Source of the DNA: Dyella telluris
GTDB taxonomy: Bacteria > Pseudomonadota > Gammaproteobacteria > Xanthomonadales > Rhodanobacteraceae
Assembly (NCBI RefSeq): GCF_014297575.1
Contig: NZ_CP060412.1
Span: 3,782,001 to 3,846,000 of the forward strand
Length of the DNA stretch: 64,000 bases
Direction of reading: 5' to 3'
A program made the position numbers and the translations under genes. Positions 46,955 to 54,565 of this stretch are shown piece after piece; positions within the stretch are counted from its first letter, which is position 1, and each line of letters begins with the position of its first letter. The notes under the pieces are model-generated. The model saw only the letters and a list, made by a program, of their open reading frames with translations. It made no database searches and was not told the origin of the DNA.

Positions 46955-47133
46955 GCCATACCGTCAACTGGGACACACGCGTGCGTGCGCTGATGGACCT
47001 CTCCCCCAACGACCTGTCCCGTGTCGACTTGGTCATTGATGGGCTGAAGAATGGCACGCTGGACGTGCTACAGCTAAAGAACGCGATGTCGATGGGACCT
47101 GGCGCGATACGCGAATTCATCGATCACATGTGA
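46951..47133 (+). CDS. Small element-encoded helical protein
   Basis: 60 residues, starting within the stop codon of the preceding gene (ATGA). It is acidic and helical (RALMDLSPNDLSRVDLVIDG, GTLDVLQLKNAMS). No motif recognised. Coupling to the previous gene suggests a two-protein unit. Confidence 0.6.
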   Translation: MSHTVNWDTRVRALMDLSPNDLSRVDLVIDGLKNGTLDVLQLKNAMSMGPGAIREFIDHM

Positions 47134-47156
47134 TCGCCTAACGAAATCGATACCTA

Positions 47157-47178
47157 GGCCGCCTCCGGGCGGCCTTTT
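47157..47178 (+). terminator. Rho-independent terminator
   Basis: GGCCGCC-TCCG-GGCGGCC is followed by TTTT, 24 bp after the stop of the 60-residue protein gene, closing this two-gene unit. Confidence 0.8.
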
Positions 47179-47279
47179 CGTTTCAACGGCAGCGGATGCG
47201 CGACGTAGGCGGATTGGCCGAATTGACGTGGGTTAGTCGCGTCAGGTACGAGTACTGAAAATCAAACTAGGGGGATCCG

Positions 47280-47897
47280 ATGCTTTCGATCGCAGTTTGG
47301 CATATCGCGATGCTGGTGTTCTGCGCCATAGGTGCTATTGCATGGCGAGGGGGGGTGGGAAAAAAGCTTGGCATATTCCTAGCTCTTGCCGTGGCCACGA
47401 TTGGATTCGCGTGGCTTCCCATAGAGAACTTCCCAACCTTTTGGTTTGCGTTTGCCATTCCCCTGCTCTTCGCACTACTGGCGGCATGGCGCTTATCTGG
47501 AATTCGGCGATGGGCACTTCTCATCCCATCCTTTGCGCTCCTTGCGATGTTGGCCGGAATTGGCGTCGCCATGTCGGTGAGCAATGCATCTAACCCAGTG
47601 GATGGCGTTGCCAATGTGCGGACATATAGCAAAGCTCAGGCAGCGGTGAAGGACCGCTTGAACGATCCTGACTCAGCAAAGTTCAGGGGCTTGAGGATCA
47701 ACGACTACCACGGAAAGCGCTTTGTATGTGGCGAGGTGAATGCACGGAACCGAATGGGTGGACTAACTGGCTTTACGCGATTCTATCTTCCCATTGATGA
47801 CATCATTCCTTTCCCTACATTCAATGAGGGCGGCGATAGTGCTTCATTCCTTGACCTCATGAGAACGTGCTACGGCGATGATTGGGACAAGCGTTAG
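47280..47897 (+). CDS. Membrane protein with C-terminal soluble domain (element cargo)
   Basis: 205 residues. Four hydrophobic segments (IAVWHIAMLVFCAIGAIAW, LGIFLALAVATIGFAWL, FWFAFAIPLLFALLAAW, ALLIPSFALLAMLAGIGVAM) precede a polar C-terminal domain: KAQAAVKDRLNDPDSAKFRG, then FVCGEVNARNRMGGLTGF. That last motif is common in small accessory proteins of unknown role. Base composition is clearly more AT-rich than neighbours, suggesting a separately acquired cargo gene. It has its own upstream gap and lies between terminators. Confidence 0.7.
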   Translation: MLSIAVWHIAMLVFCAIGAIAWRGGVGKKLGIFLALAVATIGFAWLPIENFPTFWFAFAIPLLFALLAAWRLSGIRRWALLIPSFALLAMLAGIGVAMSVSNASNPVDGVANVRTYSKAQAAVKDRLNDPDSAKFRGLRINDYHGKRFVCGEVNARNRMGGLTGFTRFYLPIDDIIPFPTFNEGGDSASFLDLMRTCYGDDWDKR

Positions 47898-48007
47898 CAG
47901 GTGGCTGCTGTTTGCAGGCATCCACTGAAACGCGTGAGTGCTTGACAACATCGCTCGACCTGCGATCATTCCTCACGATGGGATAACTAAACCCATCTAA
48001 AGACCGA

Positions 48008-48030
48008 AGCCCGCCCTGTGCGGGCTTTTT
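48008..48030 (+). terminator. Terminator, possibly ending a small RNA
   Basis: AGCCCGC-CCTGT-GCGGGCT followed by TTTTT. A TTGACA (47942-47947) with a weak GATCAT 16 bp downstream lies about 40 bp upstream, so a short transcript of about 50 nt could be made. It may otherwise just end the upstream membrane-protein message. Confidence 0.65.
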
Positions 48031-48073
48031 ATTTGCCCGAGCCATGGACTTGTGCGCAGTAGTCCGCGAATGC

Positions 48074-48103
48074 TTTACAACGTCCGAAAACCGTACAAAT
48101 AAT
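48074..48103 (+). promoter_or_regulatory. Sigma-70-like promoter for the element operon
   Basis: TTTACA (48074-48079), 18-bp spacer, AATAAT (48098-48103). The surrounding TGCTTTACAACGTCC resembles TGCTTGACAACATCG at 47939-47953, so both -35 regions may share an operator. Confidence 0.5.
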
Positions 48104-48380
48104 GTTCTCGTTGGCGAAGTCATCCGCCATGCAAGACCGCCGATAACCGGTGTGAGGCGCAGGACACATACGAGCCGAAGGGCTGGCACGCAACACGGCA
48201 TTTGAGCCAGGTGCAACACGCGCGATCACCGGTAGACCCAAGTAGTCATGGGCTGGTGCGGGCAACGCAAGGTTGCCCACTGCTGTTCGATCCTGAACCT
48301 AGCGAACCCGAACCCGACTTGAGCTCTTAACCGTCGCTCCGCGCATGCGCGCGGCCGTCCATCTGTTTTGAGGAAAACCC

Positions 48381-48599
48381 ATGACTACCACCGCACGTCC
48401 CACTGGCGACGACGCCAACCTGCGCCCCTTGGCGCACCAAATCCCATCCGCCTGCGCGCGCCTGGGGATTTCCCGGTCTTCCTTGTACGAACTCATGGGC
48501 AGCGGAAAGCTGAAAAACTTCCACGTCGGCCGTCGCGTATTGATCGCGGAAAGCGAGCTGCAGCGCTTTGTCGATGAAGCGATGCAGGAGGCCGCATGA
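48381..48599 (+). CDS. Excisionase/AlpA-like helix-turn-helix protein
   Basis: 72 residues. IPSACARLGISRSSLYELMGSGKLKNFHVGRRVLIAESEL is a MerR-type HTH of the excisionase family (PF12728). Such proteins act as recombination-direction factors (Xis/AlpA) or activate int and late genes in satellites. It starts the long operon and overlaps the next gene by 4 nt (ATGA). Confidence 0.88.
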   Translation: MTTTARPTGDDANLRPLAHQIPSACARLGISRSSLYELMGSGKLKNFHVGRRVLIAESELQRFVDEAMQEAA

Positions 48600-49000
48600 G
48601 TACCTGCACCGTCCTCGCGAAAGCGCACCCATTGAGTGGTGAGTGGCTCACCTCCGAGATGCCTTCCGGCCAGACGATTGCCCAGATGATGGGTGAACAG
48701 GCCAGCCCTAGCTGCAATGTGACCATCGGTGGCCACGCTGTGCCGCACGTCATGTGGAACAAAGTGCGGCCGCGCTCCGGACAAACGATCCACGTCCTAG
48801 GTGTGCCCCAGGGCGGCGGTGGCGGGAAGATCCTGCGCACGGTCGCTATGGTTGCGCTGGTCGCGTTGAGCAGCGGTGTAGCCGCCGGCACTATCGGTGC
48901 AAGCTTCTTCGGAAGCTACGCGGCTCTTGGCGGCGCAGCAATCATGATCGGCGGCTCTGTCGTTGGCGACCCGTTGATTGCCAGGGAGGGCCAGTCGTGA
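48596..49000 (+). CDS. Stand-alone N-terminal domain of a phage tail-tip (TipJ/J-like) protein
   Basis: 134 residues. The N-terminus resembles the ubiquitin-like start of lambda J/TipJ proteins (VTIGGHAVPHVMWNKVRPRSG then HVLGVPQGGGGGKILRTVAM), with the Gly-rich turn and a following hydrophobic Ala/Gly segment (VALSSGVAAGTIGASFFGS). In complete phages this precedes more than 800 further residues; here the gene ends at 134 and overlaps the next by 4 nt. Possibly a helper-interfering or tail-assembly-competing module. Confidence 0.65.
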   Translation: MSTCTVLAKAHPLSGEWLTSEMPSGQTIAQMMGEQASPSCNVTIGGHAVPHVMWNKVRPRSGQTIHVLGVPQGGGGGKILRTVAMVALVALSSGVAAGTIGASFFGSYAALGGAAIMIGGSVVGDPLIAREGQS

Positions 49001-49635
49001 GCCTTCTCAACTGTTTCATTGCAGAAGACCGCGCGCTCGTGGCCGTCGACACCTGCATGGCGCCGATCGTATCTGGCAACGCCGCGGACCTCGCGCGTCG
49101 TGCTCATGGAAGCAAGATTCTCACGCTGCCCCACGCAAACGTGGTGTTGGCCGCACGCGGCGAGATGAATTTCTTCAACTGGCTGGCGAGCGACCTAAAC
49201 CGGGCCATGCTCGATGGCTACGACGCGATGGCCGAGCGCATGCAGAGCCTTCTTGAGAAGAACCTCGAGGCCTTCATGGAGGTAGTCGCCATCCCCCACG
49301 GCGTCGCTTCCTTCCCCGGCGCAGAAATCCTCATGGTTGGCTGGTCGCGTGCGACGAATCGCATGCAGGCCGCCGTTTGGAAATGCGACCCCGGCGAGAA
49401 AGCCTTCCGCGTCGCTCGCGTGGTTCCGTGGATGGCTAGCCCGAACCCAGGTTACGCAGAATTGCCGTCACCGCCGAGCTCAGCCGAACGCATGACAGCT
49501 ATCGCGCGCGATCAGGTTGATCTCTTGCGCTCATTACCCGTCGCCGTGGCCGTAGGTGGCCGTCTACTGCTCGCGGAACTGACGCGCGACTCGATCAGCA
49601 TCCAAAGCATTGCCGACCTGGAGGTGCATCCATGA
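48997..49635 (+). CDS. Ntn-hydrolase-like element protein (GTG start)
   Basis: 212 residues. CFIAEDRALVAVDTCMAPIV and ILTLPHANVVLAARGEMNFF resemble the first strands of Ntn-hydrolase/proteasome-like folds found next to tail-tip genes in some Lysobacterales prophages. The N-terminus lacks the Thr/Ser/Cys nucleophile at residue 2 of true autoprocessing enzymes, so activity is doubtful. Start GTG overlaps the tail-tip-like gene by 4 nt. Function unknown. Confidence 0.55.
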   Translation: MSLLNCFIAEDRALVAVDTCMAPIVSGNAADLARRAHGSKILTLPHANVVLAARGEMNFFNWLASDLNRAMLDGYDAMAERMQSLLEKNLEAFMEVVAIPHGVASFPGAEILMVGWSRATNRMQAAVWKCDPGEKAFRVARVVPWMASPNPGYAELPSPPSSAERMTAIARDQVDLLRSLPVAVAVGGRLLLAELTRDSISIQSIADLEVHP

Positions 49636-50258
49636 CCCAAGCACTAGTTGAACTGACCCCGGATCACGAAGCCACCGCCTGGCGTCTGATGGATGCTGTC
49701 GACGCTGCGCAGGAAAGCGGCGACGTAGATGTCCTATTGTTGGCCATCGGCGCATTCTTCGACTGGCAAATCGAAGTCGGGTTGCTGACCGCCGACGACT
49801 TCCGTAAGTGGACGCTCCCGCATCTCCGCGACGTGATGCGTGTCATGGTCGAGCTGGACCACGAGCTGGCGGACTCGCAGGCGGAAATCGCCGTCGGCAA
49901 GATGGACGGACGTGACGGGATGGCCGATGCAGGTTGGGCTGCGCTTGTGCTCGACGCCTATACCAACGCCCGCCAAGACTTGGGTCTCGACACCCTCATG
50001 ACACCCGAGCTTCGCGCTTCCTTTACCCGTCTCGCTCGCAACATCGAAACCCGCACCGACTTGGCTTGCCAACTATTGCATCGCCACGCGCATAAGCCGT
50101 TCAGCCCGGCCCAAGGTGACCATGCCGAAGCGTGGAGCACCTGCAAGGGAGCTCGGCGCGAAGCGCAGGACATTCTCGAACTGCTCGACGCGCCGATTGA
50201 AGAACGCGAGGGCTGGTATTTGCAACGTCATTTGCCGCAGGGAGGCAACGACGAATGA
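49632..50258 (+). CDS. Element-encoded protein of unknown function
   Basis: 208 residues, helical, no signal peptide. WRLMDAVDAAQESGDVDVLLLAIGAFFDWQIEVGLL and LARNIETRTDLACQLLHRHAHK show regular helical segments. No family recognised. It starts 4 nt inside the preceding gene and its stop overlaps the start of the next small gene, so it sits in the main coupled operon. Confidence 0.6.
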   Translation: MTQALVELTPDHEATAWRLMDAVDAAQESGDVDVLLLAIGAFFDWQIEVGLLTADDFRKWTLPHLRDVMRVMVELDHELADSQAEIAVGKMDGRDGMADAGWAALVLDAYTNARQDLGLDTLMTPELRASFTRLARNIETRTDLACQLLHRHAHKPFSPAQGDHAEAWSTCKGARREAQDILELLDAPIEEREGWYLQRHLPQGGNDE

Positions 50259-50404
50259 TGGAACCGACAAAAAGCAAAGCCCCGGCGGGCACCGGGGCTG
50301 AGCAAGAAAACACGCGTGACGAGTCGCACGTCCACGCTACCGCTGGCGGCGATCGTTTGCAATGGCTTGCCGTGCCGGCGGAAAGGGGTGGCTATGACGG
50401 ATGA
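50255..50404 (+). CDS. Very small coupled peptide, possible leader
   Basis: 49 residues, ATG overlapping the upstream stop (ATGATG). The translation begins MMEPTKSKAPAGTGAEQENT and has no domain. It ends 11 bp inside the next gene, so it may only couple translation to the helicase, as a short spacer cistron. Confidence 0.45.
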   Translation: MMEPTKSKAPAGTGAEQENTRDESHVHATAGGDRLQWLAVPAERGGYDG

Positions 50405-51329
50405 GGTGATGCGATCCATCAACTTCACCCGCGCCGACCAGGTCGAGTTCAAACCCACTGACTGGCTCATTGATGGCTGGCTGGTGAAGGACACGTTGGC
50501 AGGCCTAGTTGCGCCATCAGGCGCGTGCAAGAGCTTCCTCGCCATCGACTGGGCGTGCCGCGTTGCCACCGGATCGCTCTGGTTTGGGCGCAACGTCAAG
50601 CAGGGGGCTGTGTTCTATTTGGCCGGCGAGGGCCGTACCGGCCTGCGCAAGCGAATCGCAGCGTGGGAGCGGCACAACGGCATCAGCATCGAGGGCGCTC
50701 CACTTTTCTTGGCCGACAGTCTGCCGATCCTCTGCGAAGACTATGCGCACGTCGGAATTATTAACTCCATTGAGGACATTGCCGAATCCATCTTTTTCGA
50801 TTCTGGCTGCGATCCTGAGTTGATCGTGATCGACACAGTGGCGAGGGCCATGGGTGGTGCGAACGAAAACAGCAGCGAGGATATGGGGCGACTCATACGT
50901 GCATGTGATTCGTTGCGCACGCGCTGGGGTGCCACGGTGCTCACCGTGCACCACACCGGCCACGATCCCAACAACCAGGAGCGTGGGCGCGGCAGTAGCG
51001 CGTACAAGGCCGCGCTCGACTCAGAGATGGTGATCAAGCCAGGTGACCCGGATTTCACCCTCAAGGCCACCAAGGCGAAAGACTGGGCTGAGCCAACACC
51101 GCTGACATTGCGCCGCGTCCCGGTGGAGATCGAACTACCCCAACTGGATGGGAAGATCCTCCTGGAAACGAGCCTCGCCCTGCACGATGCGACGGGAGCA
51201 ATGGTGGAGTCAAAACGACAGGCGGCAGTCATCGAGATGTTCCGCCAGGGAAAGTCACAGAGAGAGATCGCCGAGGAAACAGGAACACCTCGGACCACCG
51301 TGCAGCGATGGCTGAAGAAAGCAGCATGA
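50394..51329 (+). CDS. RepA-type AAA/RecA-fold helicase with C-terminal HTH
   Basis: 311 residues. The P-loop is LVAPSGACKSF (altered Walker A), with LIVIDTVARAM as Walker B and LTVHHTGHDPNN as the following histidine motif, the pattern of hexameric RepA/DnaB-like helicases. The last residues (SQREIAEETGTPRTTVQRWLKK) form a helix-turn-helix, so it could bind the origin itself. It starts 11 bp before the upstream peptide ends. No primase domain is present, so it may need a host or helper primase. Confidence 0.75.
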   Translation: MTDEVMRSINFTRADQVEFKPTDWLIDGWLVKDTLAGLVAPSGACKSFLAIDWACRVATGSLWFGRNVKQGAVFYLAGEGRTGLRKRIAAWERHNGISIEGAPLFLADSLPILCEDYAHVGIINSIEDIAESIFFDSGCDPELIVIDTVARAMGGANENSSEDMGRLIRACDSLRTRWGATVLTVHHTGHDPNNQERGRGSSAYKAALDSEMVIKPGDPDFTLKATKAKDWAEPTPLTLRRVPVEIELPQLDGKILLETSLALHDATGAMVESKRQAAVIEMFRQGKSQREIAEETGTPRTTVQRWLKKAA

Positions 51330-51723
51330 CGGCCCTGGCCCACTCAGGGTCTTATAGACCCCTGAGGTGGGCGGGCCATGGCCCACCGGGCCGGCCCGCA
51401 TGTGGCCCGCACTGAAAAACGGGCCATGTCATGCCAGGAAGCCTGCTTTTTCGACCCTCGCGACCCCTAAAAAAGGGCTGAGAACCCGCATTCTTATGCG
51501 GTTCTCACGGATTGGTGCGACGGCGAGGGTGCCAGCACCAGTGAGAATTTTTAGAAAAACCAATCACTTACACGTGCTCGCCTAGCAGGCGTCCGGAGCA
51601 CGACTGAAATCACTCTTTCTGCCTGCTCAAGGCAGTTCAAACAGCCGCAAACCTTTGTGGATGGCGGCTTCGCACGCGCACGTTAAAAACGGCGCTCAAA
51701 ACACACCGTAAGGACACCCTGAA
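51330..51723. other. Gene-free, palindrome-rich region after the helicase gene
   Basis: 394 bp with no supported gene. Its first 180 bp hold the hairpin cluster listed separately (51337-51506). The rest to 51723 contains a ribosome-site region for the next gene but no clear promoter. Confidence 0.55.
51337..51506. other. Candidate replication origin (nested inverted repeats)
   Basis: Right after the helicase: a 15-17-bp hairpin (51337-51372, CTCAGGG pairing with CCCTGAG, two bulges), then GGGCCATGGCCC (51373-51384), GGGCCGGCCC (51388-51397), GGGCCATG again (51421) and a final hairpin GAGAACCCGCAT-TCTT-ATGCGGTTCTC (51480-51506). The density of palindromes next to a RepA-like gene fits an origin. 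No classical DnaA boxes or iterons are obvious. Confidence 0.45.
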
Positions 51724-52425
51724 ATGACCGACAACATCCGCCTGCACCTTCCCGCCGAACTGCTCGGCGCGTATGACCGCTCCACCTCGCGCATGACTCC
51801 CACGCTCATGAAGGTCCGCTTCGGCAACACGCCTGCCATCGCCAAGCGCACGTCTGAGGCCGCCGCCCTGGCGGACGCTGCCGACCAAGCGCGCCGCGCC
51901 TGGGAGTCCATCCATAGCCTGCACTGGTCGAGCGCCAGCGACACCACTGCGACCGAAGGCGCGCGCCTGGTGCGTAGTGCGAAGTTCGCCAAGCAACAGA
52001 TGGAACAGATCAACACCGCCACCGATGCCGCCCTGACCGCCGCGGAGCGCCGCCTTGAGACGCTGAAGGCCAAAATGGACGCAGCCATTGCACCGCCTGC
52101 CTCTGCAGGCGTAGCCACGATGGATGCCGAGGCACGCGCCATGCTCCGCGCCACCACGGACCCGGCCGCCGCCCTGAAGCTGGCACGCGCGCATCCTCGC
52201 GCCGTGGCCACCGCGTCGCCGGAGCTGTGCGGCCTCGCGCCCGAGGTGCACGCCAACATCCGCACCGAACACCTGCGCACCACGCTGCCCGAGGAAACGG
52301 CGGACTACTCCGACCTGCTGGAGGCCGTCCAGGCCGCCGGTGCGGCACGCAAGGAGCTGGAGTCGAGCGCCAACGACATGATCGACTTCTCGACCGCCGG
52401 CCGCCTGGCTGGGGGTGCGGCATGA
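51724..52425 (+). CDS. Element-encoded protein of unknown function
   Basis: 233 residues, largely helical, Ala-rich, without signal peptide or membrane segment. LRLHLPAELLGAYDRSTSRM starts it, with TLPEETADYSDLLEAVQAAG near the end. It overlaps the next gene by 4 nt. No homolog recognised. Such proteins in phage islands are often packaging or scaffolding related, but this is only positional inference. Confidence 0.6.
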   Translation: MTDNIRLHLPAELLGAYDRSTSRMTPTLMKVRFGNTPAIAKRTSEAAALADAADQARRAWESIHSLHWSSASDTTATEGARLVRSAKFAKQQMEQINTATDAALTAAERRLETLKAKMDAAIAPPASAGVATMDAEARAMLRATTDPAAALKLARAHPRAVATASPELCGLAPEVHANIRTEHLRTTLPEETADYSDLLEAVQAAGAARKELESSANDMIDFSTAGRLAGGAA

Positions 52426-52688
52426 GGACCGCGGACGAGCAGCGCGCCTTGACCGATGCCATGCGTGCCGAGCTGGAGCCCATGACGCTGCGCGAGGCGC
52501 TGGCCTGGGGTAATGGCCACTTCGGAGCCCTGGATAACATGCTGGTCCGCCTCGCGCACAACGCGGACGGCACGCCCGCTGACACGTTCGCTGCAGCCGA
52601 TGCATTGCGTGCATGGGCGGAGCGCATCCAGGCGTTCGCGGCCATCGTGCAGGCCAAGGCACCGCAGCCGCCGAAGCGTCGAGACTGA
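52422..52688 (+). CDS. Element-encoded small protein
   Basis: 88 residues, starting within the stop codon of the previous gene. RALTDAMRAELEPMTLREAL and LRAWAERIQAFAAIVQAKA suggest two helices. No family recognised. A strong hairpin follows the stop. Confidence 0.55.
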   Translation: MRTADEQRALTDAMRAELEPMTLREALAWGNGHFGALDNMLVRLAHNADGTPADTFAAADALRAWAERIQAFAAIVQAKAPQPPKRRD

Positions 52689-52694
52689 CTCATG

Positions 52695-52752
52695 GGCCGG
52701 CGATGCCTTGTTTGAGATTGGTCCGAGCAACGGCATCGCCGGCCTCCTTTTA
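52695..52752 (+). terminator. 13-bp perfect hairpin before the terminase genes
   Basis: GGCCGGCGATGCC (52695-52707) pairs perfectly with GGCATCGCCGGCC (52732-52744), 24-base loop, followed by TCCTTTT. It separates the upstream operon from terS-terL, as a terminator or attenuator. Confidence 0.6.
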
Positions 52753-52774
52753 TGCACACTTTCAAGGAATCATG

Positions 52775-53188
52775 ATGGGACGACCTAAACGCGTCGCAGT
52801 AGACCGCAAGCCACCGCGCGGAGCAGAGCAGCGCATCCGCCTATGGTCGAGCGAGGGCGCCACGGTGAAGGGCATCGCCCGCTCACTCGGCGTGTCTCTG
52901 GAAACGCTCAACGAATGGATGGAGCGCCATCCCGAGCTTCGTGCGGCGATGGACGAAGGCCGCGAGGCTGAGCACAAGGTGCTCCACAACGCGCTCTACA
53001 AGCAGGCCGAGAAGGGCAACATCGTGGCCGGCATCTTTTTGCTAAAGACCCGGCACGGCTATCGCGAAGGCGATCAGACCGGCGTGGCCAACAAGGTGTC
53101 CGTCACGTTCAACGTACCCGGCGCCCTCACGCCGGAGCAGTTCCGCAAAGGACGAGTGATCGAGCATGAGCCAAGCACAGACGATTGA
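52775..53188 (+). CDS. Small terminase subunit-like protein (TerS)
   Basis: 137 residues. An N-terminal HTH (IRLWSSEGATVKGIARSLGVSLETLNEWM) is followed by DEGREAEHKVLHNALYKQAEKGN and IFLLKTRHGYRE, the pattern of small terminase subunits that recognise pac/cos DNA. The ATG at 52775 has an AAGGAA ribosome site at good spacing; 52772 is an alternative. Its end overlaps terL by 23 bp. Confidence 0.85.
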   Translation: MGRPKRVAVDRKPPRGAEQRIRLWSSEGATVKGIARSLGVSLETLNEWMERHPELRAAMDEGREAEHKVLHNALYKQAEKGNIVAGIFLLKTRHGYREGDQTGVANKVSVTFNVPGALTPEQFRKGRVIEHEPSTDD

Positions 53189-54533
53189 TCTAAACGAGTT
53201 CCAGCAGGGCGCCATGGCGGTGCCCGAGGAATTCGACATATTCCTTGGCGGTGGCCGTGGTGGCGGCAAGAGCTACGCCCTGGCGTTGCTTTGCTTGCGC
53301 CACGCCGAGCAGTACGCCGAGCAGGCACGCATGCTGTACATCCGCCGAAGCTACAAAGGCCTGGCCGACTTCGAGCTGGTATGCCGCGACCTGTTCGGAA
53401 AGGTCTATGGCACAGCAGCGAAGTACAACGCCGCCGAGCATGTGTGGCGATTCCCGAATGGTGCGTATCTCGAACTAGGCCAGCTCGAGAGTCATGCCGA
53501 CTACGCCAAGTATCAGGGCCGGTCCTTCACCACGTTGTTGGTCGACGAGGCTGGGCAGTTTCCCGATCCGTCACTGCTGGACATCCTGCGATCCAACATG
53601 CGCGGCCCGCGCGGCATGCCTATCCGCATGATCGTAGCGGCCAACCCTGGCGGCCCGGGTCACCACTGGCTCGCGAGTCGCTACGTGTTCCGCGCTGCGC
53701 CCTGGACGATGTTTGATGAGCCCAAGAGCAAGCGCCCGTGGGTGTATGCGCCATCGACGTTCGCCGACAACCGCTTCATCGATCGCGAGCAGTACGCCGA
53801 CCAGTTGGAGAGTGCCTGCCCGGACGATCCCGAGTTGCTGCGCGCATGGGTCGATGGCGATTGGGCGGTGAACCGCGGCGCGTACTTTGCCAGCGTGCTG
53901 GACGAGACACGCAACGCCGTGGAGTCGTGGGACGAGATACACGAGGGCTGGGATACCTTCCTGGCGCACGACTTCGGCAGTTCGGCGCCGAGTGCCACCT
54001 ATGTGTTCGCCCGGTCACCAGGTGCTACGGTCGGCGAGCGTTATTACCCGCGCAATAGCCTGGTTATCGTGGACGAGCTGGCGACGTGCAAGCGTGGCAA
54101 CGTCAATGCCGGCCTGGGCTGGACGGTGCCGGTGCTGGCCGAGAACATCATCGACATGTGCAAGCGGTGGGGCATCCGTCCGCATGGCGTGGCCGACGAT
54201 GCGTGCTTTGCCAAGACGGGCCACGGTGCCGGCTCCATTGCCGACGAGTTCCGCCACACCGGCGTCTATTTCGAGCCGGCGCGCAAGGCTGACCGCATCA
54301 CGGGCTGGAACCGCATGCGCCGCTTGCTGGCTGATGCAGGCAGTGTCGACAAGCCAGGGCTCTACATCGCCCGTCGCTGCGAATACTTCTGGGCCACAGT
54401 GCCCATGCTGCCGCGCGATCAGAAGCGCATCGAGGACGTGGATAGCACCGGGCCCGATCACGGGGCCGACGCGGTGCGCTATGGCTGTCTGCAAACACCT
54501 CGCATCGCGCTGGTGCAGCCGCTGCGCATCTGA
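53166..54533 (+). CDS. Large terminase subunit (TerL)
   Basis: 455 residues. The ATPase has Walker A GGGRGGGKS (residues 28-36), Walker B TTLLVDEAG (123-131) and coupling AANPGGPGHHWL. The C-terminal nuclease has HDFGSSAPSATYVF and DHGADAVRYG with the acidic metal ligands. The full-length motor appears intact. It normally docks on a portal, but no portal gene is in the element, so it would need a helper's. Confidence 0.95.
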   Translation: MSQAQTIDLNEFQQGAMAVPEEFDIFLGGGRGGGKSYALALLCLRHAEQYAEQARMLYIRRSYKGLADFELVCRDLFGKVYGTAAKYNAAEHVWRFPNGAYLELGQLESHADYAKYQGRSFTTLLVDEAGQFPDPSLLDILRSNMRGPRGMPIRMIVAANPGGPGHHWLASRYVFRAAPWTMFDEPKSKRPWVYAPSTFADNRFIDREQYADQLESACPDDPELLRAWVDGDWAVNRGAYFASVLDETRNAVESWDEIHEGWDTFLAHDFGSSAPSATYVFARSPGATVGERYYPRNSLVIVDELATCKRGNVNAGLGWTVPVLAENIIDMCKRWGIRPHGVADDACFAKTGHGAGSIADEFRHTGVYFEPARKADRITGWNRMRRLLADAGSVDKPGLYIARRCEYFWATVPMLPRDQKRIEDVDSTGPDHGADAVRYGCLQTPRIALVQPLRI

Positions 54534-54565
54534 TTTTTATTTTGAGCGTATTTTTGAGCACAACG

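Larger units (their letters stand above)
47898..48380. other. Non-coding regulatory stretch of the element
   Basis: About 480 bp without a supported gene. It holds a promoter-like TTGACA (47942), a terminator at 48008-48030, a better promoter at 48074-48103 and a hairpin (GGGCAAC/GTTGCCC, 48260-48278). It looks like the control region for the operon beginning at 48381. Confidence 0.5.

Noticed and set aside
47857..48219. Minus-strand 120-residue frame with repeated SDVVKHSR
   Set aside because: The repeat comes from two similar promoter-like DNA sequences on the plus strand; the rest is not protein-like.
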